Part shown: positions 44,429 to 56,330 of the stretch, in pieces
Layout of the letters: the number at the start of each line of letters is the position of its first letter
Numbering within the stretch: position 1 is the first letter of the stretch
Origin: Azolla caroliniana
Lineage: Eukaryota; Polypodiophyta
Length of the DNA stretch: 64,000 nt
Assembly: GCA_043228905.1 (NCBI GenBank)
Contig: JBHGNT010000001.1
Span: 3,472,001 to 3,536,000 of the forward strand
Direction: 5' to 3'
Notes under the pieces: model-generated
Databases searched by the model: none
Told to the model about the DNA's origin: nothing
Seen by the model: the letters and a program-made list of their open reading frames with translations, nothing else
Program-made: the position numbers and the translations under genes

Positions 44429-44757
44429 TGTCAAGATTCAAACTCTTGACACGACCATGTTATAATCTAGTATTATGAGTTAACCAAGATATCTAGTACA
44501 TAGTTATGTATGTAATTGGTCCTTATTATTTTGCTAGCATCACGTGCATAGTTGCTCCCTTGTAGTATTTACACTTGGCACATGCATGCATACCTACATG
44601 CTCTATTGTAGATTCACATGCGTGCAACAAGTATGCATGCCATGAGTATAAATAGAGGAGTTCACCTTGAAGGAATTCAAGGTGAACAACACCAGTTATG
44701 GAGTCTTTCCTTTAATACTATCTTCTTGCTTGTCTCTTGAGCTTATGATCCGTGACA
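44429..44757 (+). repeat. M 3' LTR
   Basis: 329 bp, preceded by purine tract AGGAGGGGGGATAA, ends TGACA. TATA box TATAAATA at 44647-44654, followed by a perfect hairpin at 44660-44687. Confidence 0.85.
44660..44687 (+). promoter_or_regulatory. Perfect hairpin just after the M LTR TATA box
   Basis: GTTCACCTTGAA (44660-44671) and TTCAAGGTGAAC (44676-44687) form a 12-bp perfect stem with a GGAA loop. It starts 13 bp after the TATA box, so it should span or follow the transcript start. A near-identical stem follows the TATA of the inverted K LTR (3509-3536). Function is unknown. Confidence 0.7.
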
Positions 44758-44922
44758 ATTCCTTTAAGTGTGCGACCACAAAGTACCTATCACTCACTAA
44801 CTCTATACTATTCACATATGTTTGTACATATCACTGTATTTGTGTGCATCCATACACACACCCGTTCACGCGCATCCGGCTTCGTTTCATTCTATGGCCG
44901 GGATGCTTCACGACAACAGAGG

Positions 44923-45498
44923 GCGGAAGCACTTAAGAAGCCGAACTATGATCGACCAATCATAGTAACAATTGATGATGATTAGATGGGTCATCAACCA
45001 AGTCGACTCAAATGGTTCACGATATCCAATTCAATTTAGAGCAAAGGTTCTCAACGAAAGGCAACGCGGATATGCACAAGTGAAAAGAGAATTATGGGGA
45101 GTGGTGTAGGCAATAAAACCGGATTGAGATTATTTGATCGGAGCCGAACTAGTGATCGAAACGGATTGTCTTCCGATACTCAGGATGATGCGATGTTGCA
45201 TGGTACCGGATTTGGCTATGTTAAGATGGATTGCATATGTAAAGTCACTTAATCCGGAAGTTCGACACATCTCGGGAAAAGACAACGCGGTAGAGGATAT
45301 GTTATCAAGGGCCCAGTTCGAAGATGACATAGTCGAATCGTATAATGAAGAAGTTTCCGAAGATTACTTTACTTCGGAGCACATATGCCGGGTAAACGTA
45401 ATCCGGGAGTTCCGGGAAGACTAATATGAGGGAGAAAACCTACTGATCAGGAAAGTGCTAGAAGAAATCTGTTGAGGATCGAGACCGGCCTCAACCGG
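44923..45498 (+). pseudogene. Element E RNase H relic
   Basis: Translation across frames: EALKKPNYDRPIIVTID; QVDSNGSRYPIQFRAKVLNE; ELWGVV; then an open stretch IGAELVIETDCLPILRMMRC, LAMLRWIAYVKSLNPEVRHI, SGKDNAVEDMLSRAQFEDD (45134-45330). This is gypsy RNase H. It ends at 45498 (CCTCAACCGG) where A2 was inserted. Stops at 44982 and around 45108. Confidence 0.88.
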
Positions 45499-46141
45499 TG
45501 TCGCGTTATTACGTGCGTGCATGTCGAAAGGGCGGGACCACAGGGGGTTTCGGAAGAGGGAGAAAGGGACGCCGAGACAACCGACTCCGGACACGACCCG
45601 GGGCAACCGAACACGAGAGGGAGAGAGAGAGAGAGAGAGCATGCGCGCGACACCAACTCTTATACACAAAGGAAATAAGAAAGGGGTGTGCTCCCGACAC
45701 CACCGAATACACCAATATGCACAAACAGATACGATTATATATATAACAAGGGAAAATATACAACCATGGCTTCGAGCCGGCTACGCTCAGAAGAAGAGAA
45801 GTTAACCTAACAGCTTTGGCGCCATAGCTGCGGCGCCCGACTTCTCAAGGAGGAGAAGAACAACAACAAAAGAAACAGGAAGTTACTAACCCTAGGAACC
45901 TTTAACAAAAGAAAGACCCTCTACAAAATGGTATACCCTTACGACTCAAAATGGGCAACCCCTCTACAAGAGACCCCTTCCTTCCTTTTATAGCCCAAGG
46001 AGGGAGGGTCGTTACAATGTGGGATAAATATCCCCTCTTTATTCTATACACCATTTTACATTGTAAGTGTGCACATGTTGCACACCGCCGACTTGCCCAT
46101 TCCATCCCGGTTTCACACTATGGCCCGGAATCTTCACGACA
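45499..46141 (-). repeat. A2 3' LTR
   Basis: 643 bp, TGTCGCGTTATT...CTTCACGACA, with a short GA run near 45621 and an AT run near 45737. Confidence 0.93.
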
Positions 46142-47173
46142 TCTGCCCCCACCAAACCGCACGTCCACCGGTACGTGCCAAGTTCGGAGAAGGATGAGAG
46201 ATTCCAGCCGGTGAGGAACCGGTCTTCCGTAATCCGCATTCCAGCTGTCATTGGCCTCGCCGGTCTGAACCATCAGCTCAGGTTCCTTCTCTGCATTTGC
46301 CTCTCCGTAGGCTGGTTTGACCCGTTGATCTGTCATTCACTGCGATCATGTAGTGCGCGTGGTTCTCATTGGCCCTTCCTTCAACCGTATGCACAATTCT
46401 CGTCCCTTCGGATATGTGGTGTCCTCTGTTCGTTGAGCACCCGCGATGGCCTGCTTGGCCACCGTGGACCTCGCGTTGTTCCGGTTCTCGTTCCGCGCTA
46501 ATCTCCACCGCCTTCGTCCCCATGCCACCACCGTCGTTCTCCTTGGTCTTACGTTGCCTCACCGGCTTGCACTGCGAAGGTCTCCGAAACCAGTGTGGAG
46601 GGTCTCTCTCCGGTCTTCTACGTGAGATCACCTGGACCGGCAACCCCTTTTCACGCCTGTATTCCCACTCTAGCACCTCTGTGTGCTGTGCATCCCCTTC
46701 TCATGCTCGGCACGGCCCGTGCCGCACTCCGGTTACTCCCCATGCACGTGTCGTTGGCCCTCGCCCGGCCAGATCGTGCATCGCCGCTTCTCCGCATACC
46801 GGTGTCCTCCACGTCCGAGGAACACCCTGTAGTAACCCGCTTGGCCACTTTCGTCTTGCACTACTGCCACCGGTTTGGAGCCTTCCGCTCGCCGTCAGCT
46901 TGTTATCTCGGGTTTGGCATGCCACGCCAGTCGTTGCCACTCTGACTAAGCCGCCGAGTTCTCCGAAGCGGGTGTGGAGGATCCTCCTCCAAACCTTGAT
47001 ATTGCCTCCTATCTTCAACCGTGTAGCTTGTAGTGTGCTCGCATCCACGTTCCTCGCATCTTTGTGTGCCACCTTCTATTCCCTTGTTCGGCGCTTTTGC
47101 ACCGAACGTCGTCCCTTAGTCGTGCTTTGATTCAGCCCTTAACGGCCACTTGCACGATCCTTCTTCTACTCTG

Positions 47174-47773
47174 TGATAGGAACTACACGCCCCCTATGCG
47201 CAACGCTCGGCCACAACCAAACTTAGAATCATACACAAAAAAACGGGAATGAATGAGCGACACAGTGAAGAGAAGAATACACAAGATGTTTACGTGGAAA
47301 AACCCAAACTAGGGAAAAAACCACGGCAAACCACAGGCTGCAAACTATCACTATGTTACAGTGTACAACAGTAAAGCACCGAGGCAACAACCTCGAGCTT
47401 TCTATCTTTGCCACAGGCGGCGGCTACAACAGAGGCAACGACCTCTTCCTCTCTCTCTCTCTCTCTGTACACAGTTACGCGCTCTGATCTTGCGCAAACA
47501 AGAATGACAACACACGCTCAAAAAGTTTGCCCTAAGTCATATTTATACTAATATGACTTTTCGGCTATTTACAAATACAGCCACGATGGACTCTCAAAAA
47601 CATATTTACGAATATGTCTCTTCATCCGGTGAGCACTCCTCACCAGGCCTGCTGCATCATCCGGCGCTTGCCGGGTACTCGTCATCCGGTTCTCACCGGG
47701 TCTTCCGTTTCCGGGTACTCCTCATCCGGTTCTCACCGTGTCTGCACCATCCGGAGGGACCTGTTTCCTAACA
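47174..47773 (-). repeat. Copia-3 3' LTR
   Basis: 600 bp, TGATAGGAACTACACG...TTTCCTAACA; same family as the solo LTR at 2003-2826. Confidence 0.93.
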
Positions 47774-47783
47774 AACTCCCCCT

Positions 47784-50700
47784 TCACTCCGGCATGGGAT
47801 GTCTTACTAGTCCGATCCGCTTCCGGCATGCATCCAGCTTGTTGGGTATCAGTACTTTGGTCAACATATCTGACCCGTTCTCAGCCGTGTGGATCTTCGT
47901 CAGCGCGAACTCCTGGTCATCTACTCTTTCTCAGATCCAGTGGTACCTTCGCTAGATATGCTTCGTCCGGGAATGGTAGGCCGCATTCTTAGCAAGGTGG
48001 ATGGCACTTTGACTGTCACAATAGAGCCGATATTCATCTTGTCGGATACCGAGCTCTCCGATGAAGTCCTTCATCCATAATATTTCCTTACCGGCTTCCA
48101 CAGCCGCCATGTACTCCGCCTCCGTGGTTGACAATGTAACCGTCTTCTGCAGCCTCGATTGCCACGAAACAGCTCCCCCTGCATATGTCATTACATACCC
48201 GGATGTAGACCGGTTGGTATCCACATCAGCCGACATGTCCGAATCGGTAAAACCGTCAAGTTGAGGTTTTCCGGAGCCGAATCTGAGACACATATTTGAA
48301 GTGCCCTTCAAGTACCGGAGTATCCATTTGACCGCGTTCCAGTGCTCCTTGCCGGGATTGCTCATAAACCGGCTCACCACTCTGACTGCGTATCCTATAT
48401 CCGGTCGGGTACACACCATTGCGTACATTAAGCTCCCAACGGCAGAGGCATATGGAACCTTCATCATATCAGCCTTCTCTGCTTTCGTCTTCGGGCTTTG
48501 CTTACCGGATAACCTGCAGTTTACCGGAAGTGTCGATCCGACCGGTTTCGCTTCTAACATGTTGAACCACTGAAGCACCTTTGTCACGTATTTCTCCTGT
48601 GACAGCCATAGTTGCTTCATTGGCCAGTTCCGGATGATATGCATCCCCAGCATCTGTCTTGCCGGACCGAAGTCTTTCATCACGAAGGTTCAGTTGAGAG
48701 CCTTCTTCAGCATCCGTATTTTGGCTTGGTCCCGTCCGACAATCAACATGTCGTCCACGTACAGAAGGTGTATTAGGAAGTTGCCTCCTTCGAACTTCTT
48801 CACAAACACGCAGTGATCGGCCTGCGTCTTGTGGTACCCTTGATCGGTCATGAAGGAGTCGAACTTTCGGTACCATTGTCAGGGAGCCTGCTTCAGTCCG
48901 TACAGGCTCTTCTTCAACCGACAAACCAGGTGCTCCTTCCCATACTCCATGAATCCTTCCGGTTGCTGCATGTAGATCTCCTCTTCGAGGTCACCATGAA
49001 GGAATGTCGTCTTCACGTCCAGCTGCTCTACCTCGAGGTCCATGCTTGCCGCTATGCTCAGCACCGTTCGGATGGAGGTCATCTTTACTACCGGGGCAAA
49101 TATCTCGTCGAAGTCCACACCCTTCTTCTACTAGAACCCCTTCACCACGATCCTGGCTTTGTATCTCGGGGGGTTGCCGGCATCTCCCAGTTTCAACTTG
49201 TACACCCACTTGTTTCGGAGTGCATGCTTTCCTTTCGGCAACTCCACCAATTCGTACGTATGGTTCTCATGCAAGGAATCCATCTCATCCTGCATGGCAC
49301 TTAACCATATGCAGTTGTGGGCGTCATCCTTCGCCTCTACGAAGCTTTCTGGCTCCCCCTCATCGGTTAGCAGCACATGCTCTGCATCCGGAAATCTCCG
49401 GGGGGGCCTTCTCTCTCTGAGAGGATATCTCTGTCTTTGGGCTTCGGTAACCGGGCCCTCCATTCGCTCTTCATCTGAATCCGATTCGGGGTCTTGGCCG
49501 GTTCCGGTTTCAGGTTCCTCTACTTCTTCTTTTGCCGGTTCGGTATCCTCACCGTAACCGGCTGGTTCCTCGAGTGCTAACTGATCTCTTGCCGGTTGGG
49601 ACTGCTCACCGTAGAAATGATCCTTACCAGTCGACTTGGAGTTCATTATCTTCTTCTCCGACTCCCAGTCGACGAGCGTCATGTCCTCCATGAAGATAAT
49701 ATCTCGACTCCGGAATACCTTCTTGTCGACCAAGTCCCACACTTGATAGCCGAACTCATTGTCGCCGTAACCGAGGAATATGCATGGCCGGGTCTTTGGA
49801 TCTAACTTTCCTCTCCGGGCCTTAGCTACATGCACGTATGCGAGACACCCGAATACCTTCAGATGCCGATAGGACACTTCCTTACCGGTCCAGAAGACTC
49901 TCTATGGCGTGTCTCTGTCCAAGGGTACTGAGGGTGATCTGTTTATCACATATGTCGCCGTTGACAGTGCCTCAACCCAAAACTTCTTGGGTAGTTTTGC
50001 ATGCGCCAACATACTCCAGACCCTCTCCATTATGGTCTGGTTCATCCTCTCGGCCAGCCCGTTTAGTTCTGGCATCTTCGGCACGGTAAATTCGAGCCGG
50101 ATTCCCTTCGAGCGACAGTACTCCTCGAACTGCCCCCAGTATTCAGCTCGAACCGCCTTCAGCTTCCAGCCGGTTTCTCTTTCCATTGTCGCGTGGAGCT
50201 CTTTGAAGAAGAATAGCACCTGATCCTTCGTCTTCAATGGTGAGGCCCACAGCTTCCGGCTGTGGTCATCTATGAACGTCACGAAGTACTGCGATCCTGC
50301 ATGTGACTTCGTGTCCACTTGACACGCATCAGTATGCACCAACTCCAATGGTGCATTACGTCTCATCGGTGGCCTTGGTCGGAAGGAGGTCCGGTTTTGC
50401 TTACCGGCCAGACAATCAGTGCACTTCTCCAAGTGCACGTTCTTCACTGGAATGAGGTTGTCGTCTGCAAGCCTCTTCATCCCCTTCTCGCTCATGTGAC
50501 ATAGCCTCTTGTGCCACAGCTCACCAGTAGTGTCGGATGCCACGTTCACTTCTTCCGGGCATAACTGGGCATTCATCAGGTACAACGTGTTTACTTTCCG
50601 AGCCCGAGCCATAATCAAGCTCCCTTTGCTGAACTTCATAACACCGTTCCGGATGCTACCCGTGTAGCCTTCATCATCTAGCCGACCGGCTGATATCAGG

Positions 50701-51823
50701 TTGAGACGAACCTCTGAAACGTGTCGGACATCCTTCAGCAGCAGCTTGCATCCGGTTGGTGTTGTTAGCCACACGTCTCCTATGCCGACAATTCGGCATG
50801 TACCTTCATTCCCCATCCGGACACAACCGTGATCACCGGTTGAGTAGGATGAGAAGCATTTCCGGTCCGGGGTAAGGTGGAACAACGCTCCGGAGTCGAC
50901 CACCCAGGTCGTTCCCGCTTGCCGGCAAGGTTTATCTCACTCTCCTCGGTGATGAGCATCAACTCTTCTTCACTTGCCGCGATTGCCGTCTTTCCCTTCC
51001 GGTCCGGTCCCCTCTGGTCTTTGCCGTTCTGGTTCGGTGCCCGCTTCGAATCGGTACCGTCGGTTTCCTTGTCTTTTCGGAAATGCCGATAGTTCTTCTA
51101 GAAGTGTCCAGGCTTGCCACAATAGAAGCAAGTAGGCCTCCCCCTTGACTTTGACCGCGTCCCCGACTTTTCCCGGTTCTGGGGACTATGGTTTCTTTGT
51201 CTTCCGCGTTCCGATTCAATAAGGAGCGCTTTGGAGTCGGAGCTCGTATCCTTATCTTTCCGACACGCCTCCTCATCTAGCAAGCTCAACTTCACTCTTG
51301 CTAGGGATAACCGTTTCCCTTCCGGCCCGGCGTTGTCCAAGGTGACAACCAACGTCTCCCACCTATCTGGGAGGGAACCGAGCAGGAGTAGTGCTAGTAC
51401 CTCATCGGCAAGAGGTACTTCTAATGATGTTGCCTTGTGGATCAGCCCCTGAAAGGCATTCATGTGCTCCGCCATGCTGGAGCCATCTTGGTACCGGAGA
51501 CTTACTAGCTTCCGAAATACCGAAACCTGATTAACAGCATTTTTGTTTTGAAACATAATGTCGATCTTCTCCCAGAGCTCATGAGCCTTGCTCTCTTCAT
51601 TGAAGTTGTTGTATAGGCTCATGTCGATGAAGCACCGTATGTACGTCGTTGTCTTCATGTGCATCACCTCCCATATCGCAGCGTTGATTTTGTCCGGTCT
51701 CTTGTCCCCGAACTGAACCGGCAGCCAAAGGTCTTTAACCACGAGCATGTCCCTCATCTTCGACTTCCACACCAAATAGTTGGAGCCGGTGAGCTTGAAC
51801 ATGCCTCCCAACGAATCGTCCAT
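47784..51823 (-). pseudogene. Copia-3 gag-pol relic
   Basis: From ATG 51823 (MDDSLGGMFKLTG) to a stop at 47784, colinear with Copia-1 but broken. Damage seen: TAG for Gln inside the zinc knuckle (about 51098), with its last Cys changed to Tyr; a frameshift before the protease (about 50925); TAG for Gln near 49902; two adjacent TAGs for Gln-Gln near 49131; TGA for Arg near 48880 and near 48690. Protease VDSGALFHL, integrase, RT (YVDDMLIVGRD intact near 48755) and RNase H are all still recognisable. Most of the stops are C-to-T changes on the coding strand. Confidence 0.93.
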
Positions 51824-51853
51824 TTTTCTGTGTTGCCTTGCTCTGATACCACT

Positions 51854-52564
51854 TGACAGGAACTACACGCCCCCTATGCGCAACGCTCGGCCACAACCGA
51901 GCTTAGAATCATACACAGAAAAATGGGAATGAATGAGCGACACAGTGAAGAGAAGAATACACAAGATGTTTACGTGGAAAAACCCAAACTAGGGAAAAAA
52001 CCATGGCAACCCACAGGCTGCAAATTATCACTATGTTACAGTGTACAACAGTAAAGCACCGAGGCAACAACCTCGAGCTTTCTATCTTCGCCACAGGCGG
52101 CGGTTACAACAAAGGCAACGACCTCTTCCTCTCTCTCTCTCTCTCTCTCTCTGTACACAGTTACGCGCTCTGATCTTACGCAAACAAGAATGACAACACA
52201 CGCTCAAAAAGTTTGCCCTAAGTCATATTTATACTAATATGACTTTTCGGTTATTTACAAATACAACCAATATGGACTCTCAGAAACATATTTACGAATA
52301 TGTCTCTTCATCTGGTGAGCACTCCTCACCGGGCCTGCATCATCCGGTGCTTGCCAGGTACTTGTCATCCGGTTCTCACCGGGTCTTCCGTTTCCGGGTA
52401 CTCCTCATCTGGTTCTCACCGGGTCTGCACCATCCGGTTCTCCGTAGCCGGATACTCGTCATCCGGTTCTCACTGGGTCTGCACCATCCGGCTCTCCGTA
52501 GCCGGCTACTCGTCATCTGGTTCTCACCGGGTCTGCACCATCTGGAGGGACCTGTTTCCTAACA
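51854..52564 (-). repeat. Copia-3 5' LTR
   Basis: 711 bp, TGACAGGAACTACACG...TTTCCTAACA, with four or so copies of the CCGG-rich repeat at 52310-52550. Confidence 0.93.
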
Positions 52565-52569
52565 CTCTA

Positions 52570-54595
52570 GGTGTGCCTTTCCGGCCCGGCACCCCGCTTC
52601 ATACTTACCTTGCCGGCCCTTCGGAAACCGTAACTGGCCGGTAAAGGTTTCACACCCTGACTACCCCGTCTTGCCGGCTCTCGTTGTTGTCGGGTCCCGT
52701 TTCCCGCCGCCATCGTCTTTCTCCTTGGTCTTACGTTGCCTCGTCGCCTTGCACTGCCAAGGTCTTCTAAACCGATGTCGAGACCCCATAGGACCATGTC
52801 TCCGTTTTCGACGCCGTAATCTGGGTTTGTCTTTTGTTTGAATCGCTCCCAACTCTCCTCGTGTCTTCCGCATAGTCGGGTCCCGTGTCCTGCCGCCACA
52901 GTTCTTCTCCTTGGTCTTACGTCGCCTCGCCGGCTTGCATTGCCAAGGTCTCTGGAACCGGTGTGAGGACCCCATAGGATCGGCTTCCTTTATCCTCATG
53001 ACCTTTCCGGAAGGTTTGTTTCGGTTCGTGGCCGCCTCGCCGGCCTCATACCTCTTTTCGCTCTTTGTTCCGCATCCCATCGTCCGATCACATTCCCCTG
53101 CCGCCTCCGTCCTTTCCTATAGAACTCACGCCGGCACTCGGGCCGACCGCCGGTTCGGTGTGAGGATCTCTGTAGACCGCCCATCCGCAGTCCCTTTACC
53201 TTCGTCCCCTCGCCGCCACCGTTCGTTACTCTAGGTCTCACGCCGGATCTCAGGCCGACCGCCGGAATCTGTAGAACCGGTGTGAAGGATCCTCCTCGGG
53301 CTTGTCGTATCTCTTACCCTTATCCCGGGTCGTCTTTGTCTGCAAGTCGAGAGGGTGGCTCACTCCACACCCCCTCTCGTGGCACCGTCGTACCGCGTTC
53401 CCGGCCTCTTCGTACGCATGTTCTCCCCCCTCTTCCGGATCGGCTATCCGGAAGTCCGCTCCGCCCAGTTCTCGTCCAGGTTCGACCGTCATTCTCTGGA
53501 TTTCCGAGTCCCGTTCTCCTACCGCCACCGTCAATATCTTGGTCTTACGTCAGATCCAATGCCAACCACCGAAGTCTCTAGCCCTGTGTGAGGTGACCCA
53601 TAGGACCGGTCTTCGTTCTCCCAATCCAAATCGGTTGTATTGGCCGTGACCTCTGCATCCTCGCCGCCACTTTCCGTCTCTCAGGTCTTCCGTTGGTTCA
53701 CGGACGCAACCGCCTAAATGTTGGGAACGAGTGTGGAGTACCCATACTTCAGTCAATTGTCTCTTCCGTTTCTCTCCGTCGTCTTCGTCCCCCTTTCTTG
53801 CGCTTCCCCAAGATTTCCCTTCTCTTTCGGTCTCACGTTGCCATGTTGGCTCAAACTGCCAAAGTCTCCAGTCAAGATGTGGGGTAACCGATTTCGTAAC
53901 AACTCCCGATGACTCGCCCAGGCCACCGACCCTTTTAGTGGTGTTGGTGGATAGCATCCGCTCTGTGATCAACCAAGCCCCGCCTGGGCTTGATTCTCCA
54001 ATGTCCGGAGTTTCGGCTCCGATGCCAATCCTGCCGGACTCGTTCTGAACCCTTGATCACCTCCCTTTCGATTCCCGACCTTCGCCCGGTCGGTCTTTCT
54101 CCCCATGTAAAAGAGGGTGGCTCGTACCGCACCCTCTTTCTTATCGGCACCTTCATGCCGATTTTGGCCCCGGTCGAACAATCCATGACCGGATCGCGCT
54201 CCACCAAAATCGGTGCGCCGTACGGTTCGGTCCCCGGTCAGGTCGTTTCATGGTTCCTCCGTCGACCTTCTTGCGGGCCACTTCCCATCCTTCTTCGTTG
54301 GCATCGTGCCAAGACTCCTCGACACCGTCATCCATCTCTTCAGTCTCACTTGGGCGTAAGTGCCCAAATGCCGAGTTCTCCGGAATCGGTTCGGAGGGCT
54401 TTTGTCTGTTCCTTCCCCGTATCGTCTCGCCGGTGATTCTTGGTCTCACGCCGCCGCCTTCCTCCTCTTGGGACTCACGTGGGCACTCGGGCCCGACTGC
54501 CCTTGCCTCGGGAGCAAGTGTGGGAATACGCGTAGAATCGCTCGTCCTATTTACGCCCTTGTCCGTAGCCACCGGCTCTTCGTGGTCAATGGACA
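52570..54595. repeat. A2 interior with repeated module
   Basis: GC-rich, no intact ORF of note. The module shared with A1 (GCCGCCACCG..., TTGGTCTTACG or TAGGTCTCACG, GAAGTCTCTGGAACCGGTGTGAGG) recurs at about 52695, 52890, 53205, 53505, 53655, 53780 and 54420. The other part of the same interior, 46142-47173, holds one or two more. Confidence 0.7.
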
Positions 54596-55609
54596 TCACT
54601 TTCCGATCGTGCAAGCCCCACCTAGGCTTGCTTCTCCAATGTCCGGAGCCTTGGGCTGACATGACCGAAACTGCCGGTCCCAACGTTCCGATTTTGCGAT
54701 CGGTATCTCGGCCTTGTCCTTGGCCGTTCTATCTCCGCAATCCGAGAGGGCGTTTTGTTTTGCACCCTCTCCCGTGGTACCATCGTACCGGTCTTCTGCC
54801 ATCTCGTGGGGCAAGTTCGTCTCCTCGGCGTCGGCTTGCGGCCTCATTCTTTCCTCTTCTTTGAGCATTGCCTCGAGAGCTGCGTATGCCTCCACAATCC
54901 TGGCCCCGAAGCCGAGCCTTGCTGACTCTCTTTGTCGTTCGACCTCTTCCCGCTGTGACGGCGCGCCGTCGCATGCCTTCCTCCTAGCCTTCTCGGCTCG
55001 TTCGTCGTCTAGCTGTTGGCATACCCTTCCAACCTTTGACCAATCCTCCGTAAGGCCATTCGCTTCGTCATCATCTTCGAGCTCAATCCCGATGGCATCC
55101 CGTTTCGCTCGGTCGATCGACCTGACGAACAACAGGACTTTGTCCGCCCCCACTAAACCTTGCTCCCGCTCCAGGAGCCGAGCAAGCTGTCGCTCAAACT
55201 CTCGGAACGCCTTCATTGCACCCCGGTGGGTCTTCCCCGATGCCACCCACTGGTCGAAGCCGCACCGTCCCCGGCTCTTTCGTCGTCCCCCATATGCCTG
55301 CAGGAGCGCCTCTTCGAAGGCCTCCCACGAACTATGAGCTTCCCGGAGCTCCATCACTTACGTGTGCATACAGACGGCGACGACTCGATAGAAGAACTCC
55401 AACCTCAACGCCTCGTCTACGTCTCGCTCCTCCACTTCCGCGTTGTAGGCTTCCAAGTAGAATGGGACTCTGTCCCCGTTAAAACAACCGACTCTTTCAA
55501 CCACTCGCTCGACAGCTTGCTGCGTCGTCTCTCTTCTCCTTGTTGCTCGTCCAAACTCCCTCACCACTTTGACAAAGAGTTGCACGAAGTCGTCTTCTTC
55601 CAACTCCAT
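54596..55609 (-). pseudogene. gag: A2 gag-like protein with one stop codon
   Basis: ATG at 55609 (MELEEDDFVQLFVKVVREFG), open for 83 codons, then TAA at about 55358, then the same frame open for 253 more codons. Aligns by eye with A1 gag (RVGCFNGDRVPFYLEAYNAE; MELREAHSSWEAFEEALLQA) and, further on, with the C gag block that A1 lacks (VLLFVRSIDRAKRDAIGIEL; GLTEDWSKVGRVCQQLDDER). It is therefore a fuller gag than that of A1 and confirms that A elements share the gag of the C/E gypsy lineage. No zinc knuckle seen. Confidence 0.8.
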
Positions 55610-55646
55610 TCTCCCTTGCCGCCTTTCACGTCGGGTTCACCAAAGA

Positions 55647-55763
55647 TGTCGCGTTATTACGCGCGTGCGTGTCGAAAGGGCGAGACCACGGGGGTCTCGG
55701 ACGAGGGAGAAAGGGATGCTGAGACAACCGACTCCGGACATGACCCGAGGCAACCAAACACGA

Positions 55764-55829
<66 letters not shown>

Positions 55830-56330
55830 ATGCGCGCGACACCGACTCTTATACACACATGAAACAAGAAAGGGGTATGCTCTCGGCACCACCGAATACA
55901 CCAATATGCACAAACAGATACGATTATATATATAACAAGGGAAAATATACAACCATGGCTTCGAGCCGGCTACGCTCAGAAGAAGAGAAGTTAACCTAAC
56001 AGCTTTGGTGCCATAGCTGCGGCGCCTGACTTCTTAAGAAGGAGAAGAAGAAGAAGAAAAGAAACAGGAAGTTACTAACCCTAGGAACCTTTAACAAAAG
56101 AAAGACCCTCTACAAAATGGTATACCCTTACGACTCAAAATGGGCAACCCCTCTACAAGAGACCCCTTCCTTGCTTTTATAGCCCAAGGAGGGAGGGTCG
56201 TTACAATGTGGGATAAATATCCCCTCTTTATTCTATACACCATTTTACATTGTAAGTGTGCACATGTTGCACACCGCCGACTTGCCCATTCCATCCTGGT
56301 TTCACACTATGGCCCAGAATCTTCACGACA
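55647..56330 (-). repeat. A2 5' LTR
   Basis: 684 bp, longer than the 3' LTR mainly because of a GA run of about 60 bp at 55767-55828. Confidence 0.93.

Larger units (their letters stand above)
42230..44757 (+). mobile_element. Gypsy M, chromodomain element with large 5' deletion
   Basis: The left end keeps only the first ~8 bp of the LTR (TGTCAAGA), which runs directly into RT-thumb coding sequence. The right end is a complete LTR 44429-44757 (TGTCAAGAT...CCGTGACA). Target duplication ATTC at 42226-42229 and 44758-44761. The 5' LTR, gag, protease and RT core were therefore lost after insertion. It lies inside LTR B-prime. Confidence 0.85.
40852..44915 (-). mobile_element. LTR B-prime, split by solo A LTR and gypsy M
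   Basis: Three pieces: 40852-41442 (starts TGTCGCGG), 42114-42229, and 44762-44915 (ends GATGCTTCACGACA). It matches LTR B at start, TATA region (plus CCTTTTTATAGAGC near 42128) and end. The left flank is GCGG (40848-40851); the same GCGG recurs at 44923-44926, 7 bp past the apparent LTR end, followed by the expected E sequence. It carries a GA run at 41350-41383. Confidence 0.75.
47174..52564 (-). mobile_element. Copia-3, decayed Ty1/copia element
   Basis: LTRs 47174-47773 and 51854-52564, primer site 51840-51851 (minus TGGTATCAGAGC), purine tract next to the 3' LTR. Flanks are CTCTG (47169-47173) and CTCTA (52565-52569), a 5-bp duplication with one change. It is inserted in A2. The right LTR carries more copies of the CCGG-rich U3 repeat than the left (711 against 600 bp). 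Confidence 0.93.
45499..56330 (-). mobile_element. A2, gag-only LTR retrotransposon, TSD CCGG
   Basis: LTRs 45499-46141 and 55647-56330; duplication CCGG at 45495-45498 and 56331-56334. Own sequence 46142-47173 and 52570-55646; the middle is Copia-3. Primer site (minus TTGGTGAACCCGACGTGA) at about 55627-55644 and purine tract (minus TGGTGGGGGCAGA) next to the 3' LTR at 46142. Same plan as A1: gag-like ORF near the 5' LTR, module repeats in the rest, no pol. Confidence 0.92.
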
